Origin: Sarocladium kiliense
Lineage: Eukaryota > Ascomycota > Sordariomycetes > Hypocreales > Sarocladiaceae
Direction: 5' to 3'
Assembly (NCBI GenBank): GCA_030734395.1
Contig: JAUZTG010000007.1
Location: 186,001-250,000 of the forward strand
Length of the DNA stretch: 64,000 nt
Positions 11,118 to 21,961 of this stretch are shown here, piece by piece (position 1 is the stretch's first letter; each line of letters opens with the position of its first letter). The position numbers and the translations under genes were made by a program. Under the pieces are notes generated by a model that saw only the letters and a list, made by a program, of their open reading frames with translations, searched no databases and had not been told where the DNA came from.

Positions 11118-12547
11118 ATGGGCAAGATTGCAAAGATCGAGTACTTCCGGGTGCCTCCACGTTGGCTCTTCGTCAAGATCACCGATGAGGATGGCAATGC
11201 CGGCTGGGGCGAGGCTTCACTTGAGGGGCACACGCAGACTGTCGAGGGGTGTCTCGATGCTTGGATTGACCAGTATACAGGCCTGGAAGCAGAGTAAGTC
11301 ATGGCTTCATTATGTTGGGACATTGCTCTTGAGGCAGCCGAACAGGGACTTACTTTTCCCGACGTGTAGCGACATTGAACAAATCTGGCAAATGTCATGG
11401 CGGAAGACGTTCTACCGTGGTGGCCCTGTGTTCATGAGTGCTTTGGCTGGATTGGACATTGCGCTGTGGGATCTTAAGGGTGAGTCTTGCTATGCAATCA
11501 GCATGGACAGCATATGAGTCTGAGCTGACAATGTGTATAGCTCGCAAGCTTGGCGTCCCGATCTACCAATTGCTAGGAGGCAAAGTCCGTGATACGCTCA
11601 AGGTGTATGCCTGGATCGGTGGTGACAGGCCTTCTGATGTCGAGGCACAAGCGTATGTTGAACCCTCGTTACTGACCCCGAGATGGCATATCAGAGATGT
11701 ACTGACTTCCGGTCCCTCGTAGCCTCGCCCGTAAAGCCCAGGGTTTCACAGCCGTTAAGATGAATGGCACCGAAGACGTCGGATGGCTCGACTCACCCTC
11801 CGCCCTCGACGCCTGCGTCGAACGCGTCAAAACCGTCCGCGCAACTGGCCTCGACGCCGGTGTCGACTTCCACGGGCGCGTCCACCGCCCCATGGCCAAG
11901 CAGCTCGCCACCCTCCTCGAACCCCACCGTCCCATGTTCATTGAAGAACCCTTACTCTCCGAGCACATCGAGGGCATCGAGGCCCTGGCACGGACGAGTA
12001 AGCTCCCGATTGCGCTGGGCGAGAGGTTGCATAGTCGGTGGGAGGTGAAGCCGTTCCTAGAGAGGGCTTGTGTGGATATGTTGCAGCCGGATATCTGTCA
12101 CATTGGTGGCATTTCGGAGATGAAGAGGATTGCGGCCATGGCGGAGGCGTATGATGTGCCGATTGCACCGCATTGTCCTCTGGGGCCGATTGGGTTGGCG
12201 GCGAGTATGCAGGTGGATGCGAGCATTGCCAACTTTGCAATTCAGGTATGTTTCTTTCTCAACTTTCATGCTTACACTCTTGGTTGTGGTGGATAAAGAA
12301 ACTGACGTGCGTTTACTTACAGGAGATGAGCCTGGGCATCCACTACAACGTTGGAGGATATGACTTGCTTAGCTATATTAAGGATCCTTCGATCTGGGAT
12401 GTCAAGGATGGGTACGTGCAGCTGATGAAGGGACCTGGTCTGGGTATTGAACTGGATGAGGACCTTATTCGCAAGGTCAGCAAGGATGCGGTGCCGTGGG
12501 TGTCGCCTGGCTTTGTTGGACCTGGAGGAGAACTGCGAGAGTGGTAG
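11118..12547 (+). CDS. D-galactonate dehydratase-like enzyme (enolase superfamily, DgoD type)
   Basis: Five exons, 11118-11293, 11370-11479, 11541-11652, 11723-12245 and 12323-12547, give 381 aa, the length of E. coli DgoD. The family dehydrates D-galactonate to 2-keto-3-deoxy-D-galactonate with Mg2+. The start GKIAKIEYFRVPPRWLFVKI and FYRGGPVFMSALAGLDIALW, both typical of DgoD, are present. Visible functional residues are the metal ligands in VDFHGRVHRP, MFIEEPLLSE and ALGERLHSRW, and the catalytic His in IAPHCPLGPIGLAA. The end retains MSLGIHYNVGG and PGLGIELDEDLI. All residues expected for activity appear intact. Its neighbours (aldolase, aldo/keto reductase) would carry out the next steps. 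A related acid sugar cannot be excluded as the substrate. Confidence 0.88.
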
Positions 12548-12694
12548 TTTGTGGCTAAACTACAGTACTACATAATGCTCGAATATCGCCACTTGAAGTA
12601 ACACACACTGGGACTATGTAACCTTTAATCTGCCAAATTGCTAACCTTTCGATCTGAAACTGCCTTGAGAGAGAAGATTTGCCTGGAATAGCAG

Positions 12695-13441
12695 TTACTC
12701 AGTCTTCTTTTGCGAACGCTTCCCCTCGTCCGTACCATGGATCCAGTCCAGAACGCCAATCCCTCCAAAGTATACATCGAAGCGCTCGTGGTGTCTGTCA
12801 TGCTTCCTCGCTGCACCGTGGAGGAAGTCATAGCCACTGTGTACGACAGATGTCTCGAGTAGCTGCCAGGCAACGAAAGCCCACATGGTAAGCACATGGG
12901 TGTGTAGAAGCATGGGCGGGAGGGCGATAGGCAGCGTATTGGCAACGATGTGCTCCACCGGATGTGCGTACTGCGACGAGAATGCCACAGGGGCTGTGAA
13001 TCGATGATGTGTCTTATGGATGCGTTTGTATAGTGGACGCCAATGGAATAGTCGATGAGAGTAGTAGAAGAGTATCTCGCGTAGGGCGACACAGACAGCG
13101 AAGTCGTAGATGAAGTCGAGCGCCGAAGGTAGTGTGGCTTCCACTCGGAGGAGAGGCGGCAAACCCTTGGATTTCCCAGCGTATGCGAGGCTCATATGCA
13201 AGGCGGTCACGATGCACTGGTTGCGAAAGGAGACAACGGCGGCATGGCGAATCTCCTTTGCGCTCGGCTGCTTTGGTGCTGGCTGGATCTTGTGCGCGTC
13301 GGAGAACCGAGGGGCAATGTAGTCAAGAGACACAAGAATGACACAGGGAATCCACCAGAAGAGGAGCTGGATGAAGAATGAGCCGACCAAGTCGATGGCA
13401 TACGGATCGTACTCGGTGACAATACTCGTCCAGAGCTCCAT
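12695..13441 (-). CDS. Fatty acid hydroxylase / sterol desaturase superfamily protein
   Basis: Single exon, 248 aa, starting at the first true ATG (13441, MELWTSIVTEYDPYAIDL). It is an ER-type integral membrane di-iron oxygenase. Three histidine boxes are visible: HRLFH, HKTHH (about 20 residues later, with RFTAPVAFSSQYAHPVEH following) and HDRHH near the C-terminus. At least three hydrophobic stretches surround them. The family includes C-4 and C-5 sterol oxidases and fatty acid 2-hydroxylases; the short length and lack of a cytochrome b5 domain argue against a fatty acid 2-hydroxylase. The substrate is unknown. It converges on the galactonate dehydratase with about 150 nt between the stops. 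Confidence 0.85.
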   Translation of the reverse strand: MELWTSIVTEYDPYAIDLVGSFFIQLLFWWIPCVILVSLDYIAPRFSDAHKIQPAPKQPSAKEIRHAAVVSFRNQCIVTALHMSLAYAGKSKGLPPLLRVEATLPSALDFIYDFAVCVALREILFYYSHRLFHWRPLYKRIHKTHHRFTAPVAFSSQYAHPVEHIVANTLPIALPPMLLHTHVLTMWAFVAWQLLETSVVHSGYDFLHGAARKHDRHHERFDVYFGGIGVLDWIHGTDEGKRSQKKTE

Positions 13442-14521
13442 GCTGGTGAACAACGAGACCGGGGACGTGGTCAGGTAGCAGAGCAGCCTCAGCACCTAAG
13501 CAAGTCGAGGCAGCGCAACAAGTATTTGGGAAGAGTCTCAGGGATTCCAGCTTGAGTCTGTCGTGATTGTTTGTTTCGTACCTCGAGTGAAGCCCTACCT
13601 AGTCTCTAGTGGGATCGGGTGTTCCTTAGCCTTTGTAGCTTATACAAGCCTCGGCTCGGGTGACCCCAGAGCTGAACATCTGCACATCCCCCGCATGAGA
13701 CGACAAGCCCAGCTGCTAAATCGAGAACTAGCATCGAGATGGTGCATACGGTTTGGGTTTGACTAACTGACTACTATAAGGTACTTCGACTGGCCGACTG
13801 GTGCAGTTCACAGAGGGCTGTCCGCTCACATGTCTGGGGGTTGGGTCCACGAATTGACTACCATTGACTACCACCGACACAAGGCTGAACGCCGTTGTAA
13901 TCTTTCCGCGGGATCCCCGTAGGATTTGATGCGGACATGCCGTCAGGCCGGAATCCGGACCTTGGAGTCTCTCGCTTTACTATTTCCTCATTGAATTTGG
14001 TCGTGAATCCGCTGAGCAAGCAGCTACCTATGCACTACAACAGCCAGCAGAGAACCTCATCAGTTTCAGCGTGAATTGTGTAAAAGAAAAATAGAAAAAA
14101 TTTAAAAAATTAAAAGAATTCCCAAGTCAAAGCTATCACAAACCCTCATTTGGTAATATACATGGTCCCCATCTTGCACGCTGCCCGCCATGGCTGTCCC
14201 TGACACCAAAGCCGACATCGGGCGGGCCACCAACCCGCATCTCGCTTATCGTCGCCTTTGTATCAAAAATCTCCAGCCGCCTCGCCTCTCTGACTTGACC
14301 GCACTGCACCACCACCGCCACTTCGCACAACACGGCTTGTCCAACCTCGGCCACCCGTCGACCCTCCCCCCCTCCCCGGCTGCACGGTCTGAACAAGGCG
14401 CGACGGTGACGCCAATTGTCAATTGAGGTCGCTGTGCGGTATCAACCGACCTGCGCCCAACTTCCGACAACTGCTTTGCGACCGCGTCACTCGCACCCTT
14501 CCAGACTTGTCGTCGGGCAAC
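13442..14521. other. Intergenic, AT-rich tract
   Basis: About 1.1 kb without a supported gene, between divergent genes. A nearly pure A/T tract at about 14080-14118 lies roughly 400 nt before the sideroflexin start and may be a promoter poly(dA:dT) element. Confidence 0.4.
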
Positions 14522-15646
14522 ATGTCGGCTTCGCTCCCTGGTCATCGGGAGCTGCCCGCCTCTCAGTATGACCTCAAGACATACTGGGGCCGTGTGAGGC
14601 ACTCGGCTGGTCTGACGAACCCCAGGTAAGACCCTGTAGTCACCATGACACCGCCATTGATGGGACTTTGCTAACCCTCACCGTACAGCACCCTCCTCGC
14701 TGGCAAGACAGGCCTCGACCGCGCGAAGCAGCTCATCACCGACTACAAGACCGGCAAAATCGAGCACATGTCCCCCGAGCTATGGAAGGCCAAGAAGATC
14801 GTTGACTCAACCCTCCACCCCGACACGGGCGAGCCGGTCTTCCTCCCCTTCCGCATGTCCTGCTTCGTCCTCTCCAACCTCATCGTCACAGCCGGTATGC
14901 TGCAGCCCGGTCTCGGAACAAAGGGCATCATCGCATGGCAAGTCACGAACCAGTCGCTCAATGTCGCTATCAACAGCGCGAATGCGAACAAGTCCTCGCC
15001 CATGACGTTGGAGGAGTTGGCCAAGTCGTACCTGGTTGCTGTTACGGCTTCGTGCTCTGTCGCGCTGGGTTTGAACTCCATGGTCCCGCGATTAAAGGTT
15101 GCGGAAAGCACGAGGAACATTCTTAAGCGTCTCGTACCATTCGCGGCTGTGGCATCTGCTGGTGCGCTTAACGCGTACCTTATGCGCAGGGGAGAGATCG
15201 TCACAGGCATTGACGTCCGACCTGTGCTCTCAGATGAGGAGAAGCAGAAGCTTGAGGCAGAGGGCAAGTCCGAGCGTGATGTCCCATCACTGGGACGTAG
15301 CCAAAAGGCCGCCAAGATCGCCGTCTACGAGACTGCAGCCAGCCGTGTCTTCAACAACAGCCCTATCATGATCATCCCGCCCATGATCCTCTACAGCATC
15401 GAGACCAAGGCAAAGTGGTACAAGAACCTTCTTGAGAAGGAGTGGATCAAGGCACGGCCGCGTGTCGCCAAGTCTATTCCTATTGGCCTGAACCTCGGAT
15501 TAATCACCGCGGTATCGTACTGCGCGCTGCCGTTGGCGTTGGCGGTGTTCCCTCAGCAGCAGGAGATCAGCGCGGACAGCCTAGAGCCGCAATTCCATGG
15601 AAAGGGAGGCAAGGATGGCAAGGTGGTGTTCAACAGGGGTTTGTAA
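14522..15646 (+). CDS. FSF1: Sideroflexin, mitochondrial inner-membrane serine transporter family
   Basis: Exons 14522-14625 and 14689-15646 (63-nt intron, phase 2) give 353 aa. Sideroflexins import serine into mitochondria for one-carbon metabolism; the yeast homologue is Fsf1. The N-terminal domain shows YDLKTYWGRVRHSAGLTNPS across the splice and KKIVDSTLHPDTGEPVFLPF, both family signatures. Four to five hydrophobic segments follow, and the C-terminal block has AVYETAASRVFNNSPIMIIP and the PMILYSIE core. A 25-residue hydrophilic tail follows the last helix. The ATG at 14522 (MSASLPGHRELPASQY) gives the conserved N-terminus directly. Confidence 0.93.
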
Positions 15647-16415
15647 GGCGGGCTACGGTCCGAAGCATGGCGTTGTAAACATAGCGGTTTGTTCTGGCTA
15701 GTAGGTTCGGACGATTGTACATACAACAGCTCTTCACCACGTCCTGGACCTTTTCTCCGATGCTTCCACGTGAACACTGGATCCCTATGAGTCTCAGAGT
15801 TGACTACAGTACTGTGACATTTCGTGACTGATCGCAGCTTCGCCATTGTTGGTAAATTTACCGCACATGGCCAATCTTGCGACACTCGCCTTTGTGGTTT
15901 GCTTCCTGTCAAAGACCAACTTCACCGCAAGTTGGTACCATGTAAGTGAATGACTTTTCTTTGACTGTGCCTTTGACTTTTCCTTTGAAAGGCGCCGTAT
16001 TCACTGCAAGACTAGCCTTGCGACATGTCATATTAACCATTGGCATCATCTGGCAAACTTCCTTTGCCGGCCTATCGCGACACTCCCATTTAACAAACGG
16101 CTGTATTTGCATTGCTCGCTGCGATTCGTGTTTGTTGACATATGCAAAGCAGAACACTGTACGGTATTCACCCAAAGAGTCCACGATGTTCAATCACCAT
16201 GGCTCGGATGCTACTTGTCATATAAGGCAGAGAACTACCTTATGGGCTTCTCCCCCCCGATCCCTTTCTTGGTTAACTTTCAGTCTTATTCGATACCTTC
16301 GACGGACGCATCTTTAGACAAGCGCACCGTGCTTCAAACATTGAAACTTACAACATCTGCTCCCCCTGACACAGGACCATTCATACCTATCCAAACCAAC
16401 CAACAAACCGCGAAA
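15647..16415. other. Intergenic, no gene seen
   Basis: About 770 nt between two plus-strand genes. The frame of the next gene is open upstream to 16107, but that part has no family character and I treat it as 5' leader. Confidence 0.4.
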
Positions 16416-18134
16416 ATGCCCAAGGCAAGGGGTGTTTCCGACCCAAACGGGGCCCATCGCAAGAAGCGTCCCAGCTATGAAGTCAGAGGCCGCGATTACT
16501 TCCTCCGCGATGTCGACCAAGACATGCTCGAGCAGCTCACAGAAGTTCTATGCATGCCGGATGATGTCAGTCCCAGCAAACCTCCCAAATGGTGGCTCGA
16601 TGACCAGAAGAACCTGATCAATGGCCTCGGTATCCGTCTGCGCAAGCCGCGAGACCTGCTCTCTCGTGCGGCCATGGCTCTCGGGAAGCAGAAAATTCGA
16701 TATTTCCCCGAGCCGGCGCCACTCTGCTCCTTGCATGCGGACCTGGATCCTCGCGTGGTTCACAATCTCATGCTCATGGTGGCTAATGAGTGTACTCTAC
16801 GCTCAGACAAGTACCGTCACGCATGCCGTTACCCAAGACCTGAAAGTGACCATGTCGCTCTGCCAGTGGAAGCTGAGGCCTGGGTAGATCGCCTGGACCG
16901 AGTCACCGCGATGCGAATGGGCGGTCCCCACGAATTTGACCAAGTTCTCGGATACATGCCTCAACTCTCCCTCTCCCGAAGAATGAAGGGATGTACTTGC
17001 GAGGCCTGTATGCTCGCTTATATCGGTGGCAGCGACCGCATTCTCGCCGATCTCTGGGCCAGTGTCAAGCTTCGAGAGAACGCTTACAGAACTCATCACC
17101 GGGGAAGAGACCCTCGTCTTGGCCGGATCATCGAGGCGTGGTGCAACCAGCACGACGCCCAGAGTGTGAGGCACATTGAGTCTCTTCGCGACAAGGTTTT
17201 ACCATTCCTTGAGGAAGCGCGTGGGATCATTGTCGAGCACCAGCGAATCCAAGACGAATCAACTCGTCGAGCGGGTAAGCAATCCAAGAAACATAGGCAT
17301 TCGCACCGCCGTCGCTCCAAGAAGCAGCACAGCGCAGATTCCTCCTCCTCTCCCCGTCCTCATAAATCTTCTGAAAGTCGTGGTGAACATGCTGACACAA
17401 AGGCGCGCCCACAGTCAGACAGAGAGACGACAGGGAAGGATACAACATCATCAACAGGAACTTCGAGGGCTTGTCCGATGACGGATTGGCCATCGCCATT
17501 TGAGTTCCAATTTGCCGAGGATAAAGGAGTAGCCATTGGCACACCTTCTACGACTTCATCCATCTCGGAGTATGGTGCTGAAGCTGAAGATTTGCCTGTC
17601 TCGCCAGTGACGGCAGAGGGCGATTACAACCGGGGTTGCTTTGATGATCATCTACGCCCCCACGACAGCCAGATGCCCCGAAAATATGCCTTCGTCGACG
17701 ACGAAGATGACTTCGCTGGATACGATGAAGAGGATGAGGAGCAAGCTGCAGCGGAAGCCTGGTTCCACCAACGAACCGGCTACCTAGACTCTTCAGAACG
17801 CATCAACCTCGCTCAATCTCTCCCCGCCTTCAGCGCCTACAATGCTCCAAGCGCCGTTCCGGAAGCCCTACACCCGAGACCTCGCTACGCCAAAGAGCAA
17901 GAGGCCGACGAGACCACCAGTTGGTACTCTGCTACGGTTCATACCTATGTGCCTAAACGTGGACCGCCCGAAGCGATGCCTCGTCCTTCTTCAAGTCATT
18001 ATGCCTCTGCTCCACGGAGAAGCAGGTATAGCACTGCTGAGGCGGCTTTGCGCAAGGATCCTCCTGTTCCGTGGGAGCAATGGGAGAAGCGGTTCGTTCA
18101 TGAAGAAACGCTGGCGCGCTTGGAGGGACGTTGA
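16416..18134 (+). CDS. Uncharacterised fungal protein with basic and acidic low-complexity regions
   Basis: Single exon; the chosen ATG at 16416 gives 572 aa (MPKARGVSDPNGAHRKKRPS). I do not recognise a named domain. The N-terminal 280 residues look folded, with tryptophans (PPKWWLDDQKNLINGLG) and a cysteine pair (GCTCEACMLAYIGGSDRILA) that might bind metal. Then comes a basic, His/Lys/Arg-rich linker (about residues 285-310), a Ser/Thr-rich disordered part, and an acidic patch (FVDDEDDFAGYDEEDEEQ, about 425-445). The end (PPVPWEQWEKRFVHEETLAR) looks like a short helix. The composition suggests a nuclear or RNP-associated protein, but this is weak inference. Confidence 0.7.
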   Translation: MPKARGVSDPNGAHRKKRPSYEVRGRDYFLRDVDQDMLEQLTEVLCMPDDVSPSKPPKWWLDDQKNLINGLGIRLRKPRDLLSRAAMALGKQKIRYFPEPAPLCSLHADLDPRVVHNLMLMVANECTLRSDKYRHACRYPRPESDHVALPVEAEAWVDRLDRVTAMRMGGPHEFDQVLGYMPQLSLSRRMKGCTCEACMLAYIGGSDRILADLWASVKLRENAYRTHHRGRDPRLGRIIEAWCNQHDAQSVRHIESLRDKVLPFLEEARGIIVEHQRIQDESTRRAGKQSKKHRHSHRRRSKKQHSADSSSSPRPHKSSESRGEHADTKARPQSDRETTGKDTTSSTGTSRACPMTDWPSPFEFQFAEDKGVAIGTPSTTSSISEYGAEAEDLPVSPVTAEGDYNRGCFDDHLRPHDSQMPRKYAFVDDEDDFAGYDEEDEEQAAAEAWFHQRTGYLDSSERINLAQSLPAFSAYNAPSAVPEALHPRPRYAKEQEADETTSWYSATVHTYVPKRGPPEAMPRPSSSHYASAPRRSRYSTAEAALRKDPPVPWEQWEKRFVHEETLARLEGR

Positions 18135-18464
18135 CGTCTTACTCGCCTCCCTGACGCTTTTCTTTTTCTTCGAATTCCTTTGTTCGTCCCTATTTTCCAT
18201 CCGTCTGTTTTCGAGTTTCTGAATACGAGATCCCGGGGAAAGAATCTCACAAGGGAGGGCAAAATGGGTGTATCATGCTTGAGATTGTTTTCACAGGAGA
18301 GCTGGCTCTCCCGTCTCTAATGTTTTTCCTTTGTTCCTCAACATTCTGGACCATATTGTCTAAAACAAATCTTTATCCTACACTATGACTCTGTCGACAT
18401 GTGATAATGGCCTCACGCCTCCACGCTCCATATATAATCGTACAGCCACATGCCTACACCAATC
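18135..18464. other. Convergent intergenic region
   Basis: Contains the two 3' ends of the flanking genes; T-rich on both sides. No gene seen. Confidence 0.4.
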
Positions 18465-21158
18465 TTACTCATATTGCGCAGTCTCTTGATCCCTCAGTCG
18501 CTCAATAGCCGGCATGTATAACGCCGCCTTCTTGAAATCACCCAGCTTGACCCTCATGAAGTCCCAACCTAGAAGAACCTTGCCATCCTCCTGTTGTAAG
18601 TTCGCGGCGCCAGAGTACCTCGTAGAGAAGTGGGTCAACAACGTCCTCTTGGCTCCCATCCTGTGTGCTACTTGAAGAGCTTCAGACAACGTGCTGTGCC
18701 TCTTCTCCTTGGCATGTTGACGCTCGTTGTCGTCGAATGTGGCTTCGTGGACAAGGAGATGGGCACCCCGACATGCGTCGGCAAACTCCATGGAAGGGCG
18801 ACAGTCACCCGACCATGCGATGCGAAGACCGGATGTGAGCTCGAGCTGGGTACCGCATGATTGTTGGCAATGGACGACGGGGACGCGCTTGATGGACGTG
18901 AGTCCAAAGGCACCATTGTCCAGTTGAGGTCCACGCACTTCGAGGTTGTCAGAAGTTAATGATCCGTTGGCGGCGCTGTGCGGGAAGTGCAGTCGGTGGA
19001 AGCCGATGTCTTCCGCCTGAGATATCTCTTCGATGACCATCCTGATGCGGGCACTGCATGAGATGGCCAGCTTCGACTCGTGGTTGCCATCCTTCAGCAT
19101 CTGATTATACCATGCCTTGATCATGCTGACGATTCCAAGGACATGATCGCCGTGAATGTGGCTGATTACGATACACTTCAAGTCAGCAAGGATTTTGCCG
19201 CTCTCAGCAAACCCAAAGCAGCGACGCATCTGGCCATACACGCCCTCACCACAGTCGAGGAGGTAATTGCCAATGCCAGGGACCCGAACAAGTGTGCCAC
19301 ACAATCCACGGATATCAGAGGGGTTGGATGAGCTTGTTCCCAAGCACGTGATTTCCGCATCTCTGTTTGGAATGTCCTTCTCACCTTCCTCAATCGTCGC
19401 TAAGAAGACTGGATCCTCCGCCTTCTTGCGAGCGTCCTGAGCCATCGAGATGGTCACCGACGGCATGCGTGAGACTGCCGCCGGGAGATCAACGGACCGA
19501 GCGTTAGGGACCTTATCGTGCTTGACCTTTGGCATCAACGTGAATCTTTCACCCAGGCGGCATATTTCAGCCGGATGAGCTTCCGGGAGTGTGATCTCAC
19601 CAGCCTTGTTGAATTGGAGGACTGGGAACCGCTCTGGATCGAGCCTGTAGAGCTGGGTCGTGAACTCTGCACTTCGTTCATTGGTAAATTCGTTGGGACT
19701 CGTATCTGGGGCACACAGAATGTGCCGAATCTCTGACTGCGATCGCATATACTCCAATATCCTGGGATTGTTGTACAGACCCTTGCCAAGTAGCCAGTAG
19801 ATAGCGACTATATTGTCCATCAAGGCGGCATCAGTCCATTCTGGTCGATCGAAGAAGGCGTCCACGAGATCAGCGGTAGGAATATCTGCGATAGCTACGC
19901 CTCTTCCTGGAGTAGGCGGACCGACGACCATGTCTGGCGTCACAGTCTCGCCAATCGTGGTAACCAAGGTCTCTCCATCAATCAATCTTTTGAAGTCCTT
20001 CGGTTCAACGCCTTTCGCTTTGGCGGTAACGGGGTCGAACTTTCCCCGGTGATCGCGTGACTTCAACAGATAGCTCATACAGTGCTCTCCGTACGCCGTC
20101 CTGGGCAGAGGTCGATTTTTTAAATCCATCGTTGCCGGATGGGAAGATGTGGATCGAACGTAGACGACCTCGTCGCTCTTTGCAGAGTTCTCGTCATCTG
20201 TTGGCTTTTCGTACGGCGTCAAAAGGCCGTTGATGATCTTATAGGCTTGTTCCGAGGGGCCGAGGTCCCGAGCTTGCTTCGGGGCCATGGACATTTGACA
20301 GTCCAATGTACCATCGAGCATGCCATTCTCAACGATCCATTTCGCTGTGAAAGGGTCCGAAAGGCCGGGTCTTGATTTCAGTCGTTGACCATTGCTTGCG
20401 ACAGCTTCTTGGTTGGTTCCTTGGTCACCCTCCTGGTCAGATGAAGATGGGCTGGAGTGGCGGCGCTTCCATGGGCTGCCAGAACGGGGTCTTTGTACAG
20501 GAATCTTCCACACACTCATGTACTCGTCTTTCCAGTCTGCTTCCCGACCGGCAACGTGGGCCACTCTAGGCTCCTCCCGGTGCTCATGGAGGTTGACCTT
20601 GATGGGTTGACGGAGCACCAAGGGGCGGAGAGCGGCAAAGACATGGCTCAGATTGTCCGATCCATGAACCGGCACGTCGTAGCTCTTCTCTTCGGCCTTG
20701 GCTCGGAGGCCCCTATCTTTCCGCTTCGCTCTCTCTTCAGCCGCAGACAACCTCATCGACGACCCTGCCCCGGCGAGAGTCAACAACGTGCCTGGAAGGC
20801 CACCAAGTGTTTCCCATTCAGAGTTTCCAGACAGGAAGTATGACTGATTGATCTTCGTCCATGGAACGCCGCGAGACTTGACGGCTCGCTGGAAGCCTTC
20901 GGGAACATGACCGAATATGTAGGCCGCTCGCTCGGTGTCGATGAAGATGGTTGTGCCCGGGGTATCGGCCGTCGGCGTTGACACGACGGTCAATTCGACG
21001 CGCATGTTCTGCGTAGATGGAGGGGGCCGAGGACCGTCTCCTGCTCGGCGCCTAGATCGATTTGACTGTGAGACGTAGTTTCGGGAAGCTGTCAGAGACT
21101 GGGCTTTGATTGCACAGTGAAGAGAGCGTAGACTGGAGCGCCAGGTTCGGAATTCCAT
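18465..21158 (-). CDS. TRZ1: tRNase Z, long form (ribonuclease Z, ELAC2/Trz1 type)
   Basis: A single uninterrupted exon of 897 aa. It is the endonuclease that removes 3' trailers from pre-tRNAs in nucleus and mitochondria. The C-terminal metallo-beta-lactamase half carries the zinc motif SHIHGDHVLGI (first His near residue 667), ITCLGTSSSNPSDIRG, YLLDCGEGVYGQMRRCF, the AWSGDCRPS aspartate loop and LLTHFSTRYS. The N-terminal half is the inactive beta-lactamase fold of long tRNase Z, with FIDTERAAYIFGHVPEGFQR. The first 51 residues are basic and free of acidic residues except near the start, like a mitochondrial presequence. A second in-frame Met at residue 52 (MRVELTVVST) begins the conserved domain and could give a non-mitochondrial form. 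Length is in the usual range for fungal Trz1. Confidence 0.95.
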   Translation of the reverse strand: MEFRTWRSSLRSLHCAIKAQSLTASRNYVSQSNRSRRRAGDGPRPPPSTQNMRVELTVVSTPTADTPGTTIFIDTERAAYIFGHVPEGFQRAVKSRGVPWTKINQSYFLSGNSEWETLGGLPGTLLTLAGAGSSMRLSAAEERAKRKDRGLRAKAEEKSYDVPVHGSDNLSHVFAALRPLVLRQPIKVNLHEHREEPRVAHVAGREADWKDEYMSVWKIPVQRPRSGSPWKRRHSSPSSSDQEGDQGTNQEAVASNGQRLKSRPGLSDPFTAKWIVENGMLDGTLDCQMSMAPKQARDLGPSEQAYKIINGLLTPYEKPTDDENSAKSDEVVYVRSTSSHPATMDLKNRPLPRTAYGEHCMSYLLKSRDHRGKFDPVTAKAKGVEPKDFKRLIDGETLVTTIGETVTPDMVVGPPTPGRGVAIADIPTADLVDAFFDRPEWTDAALMDNIVAIYWLLGKGLYNNPRILEYMRSQSEIRHILCAPDTSPNEFTNERSAEFTTQLYRLDPERFPVLQFNKAGEITLPEAHPAEICRLGERFTLMPKVKHDKVPNARSVDLPAAVSRMPSVTISMAQDARKKAEDPVFLATIEEGEKDIPNRDAEITCLGTSSSNPSDIRGLCGTLVRVPGIGNYLLDCGEGVYGQMRRCFGFAESGKILADLKCIVISHIHGDHVLGIVSMIKAWYNQMLKDGNHESKLAISCSARIRMVIEEISQAEDIGFHRLHFPHSAANGSLTSDNLEVRGPQLDNGAFGLTSIKRVPVVHCQQSCGTQLELTSGLRIAWSGDCRPSMEFADACRGAHLLVHEATFDDNERQHAKEKRHSTLSEALQVAHRMGAKRTLLTHFSTRYSGAANLQQEDGKVLLGWDFMRVKLGDFKKAALYMPAIERLRDQETAQYE

Positions 21159-21961
21159 CTGGCTGCAGCCCTCGGAGAGATACAGGACGAGTGGACTTGA
21201 ATTATTGCATTTCGTACGGGGTTCGCACAGTCATAAGAGAGTCGTGTGTGTGGTGTTGCTGACTACTTACTGGATTGCTGTCGCGCGGCGTGACTCCTCC
21301 ATGACACTTTTTTCTGGCGATGGTCCCTGAAATTGCTTATCTTATCAGCAGCAGCGCCACCACGACCACGACCACCTCCCCGTCCAGCCAGCTTGGACAA
21401 CTGTCTAGGTTGTTAGTTGAGATTTACCACATCACCATCTTCGCCAAGTCACCCCGTTCTTGGCCAAATCATTGAGTCAATTGTCTAAATCCATTTAATG
21501 TCCGGATCTTCAGGAGAGGAATCCTAGTAATGTGTCATGACCCTGCAGGCTTCAGCTCCAGCGTGGGATGACGTCTCCAGTTCAGTCTGCAGCATCCCCA
21601 AGAGACTCACTCTCAATGTAGACCGACGAAGCAATCCGGCCTTGCGCCGTCGCAACGGTTGAGCTTGGCGCCTGCGAACTGCAAAAGTTTGTTTCTGTTC
21701 TGGAAAGCCTTCCAAACCCAGCTGACGTATGCTTAAAGACACACAATGGCACCATCCATGATAAACGCGCTGCCGTGGTCCGGCTTGGGTTCTCCACAGG
21801 CTCGTTGCGTAGCGCCTCGTGTCGAAACCAAGGCAGAGATCGCCGAGGACCCAAATTCGCAAAATGTCCATCTGGCCGCCTCCTGTTTTGCTCTCCCCTG
21901 ATGAACTGCATCTTTCACCTCGACCATTGTCCTGCGCCGCCTCTCGGTGCCCCCAGAGCCC
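21159..21961. other. Divergent intergenic region
   Basis: About 800 nt between the tRNase Z and CadD-type transporter starts. No gene supported; both promoters are expected here. Confidence 0.4.
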
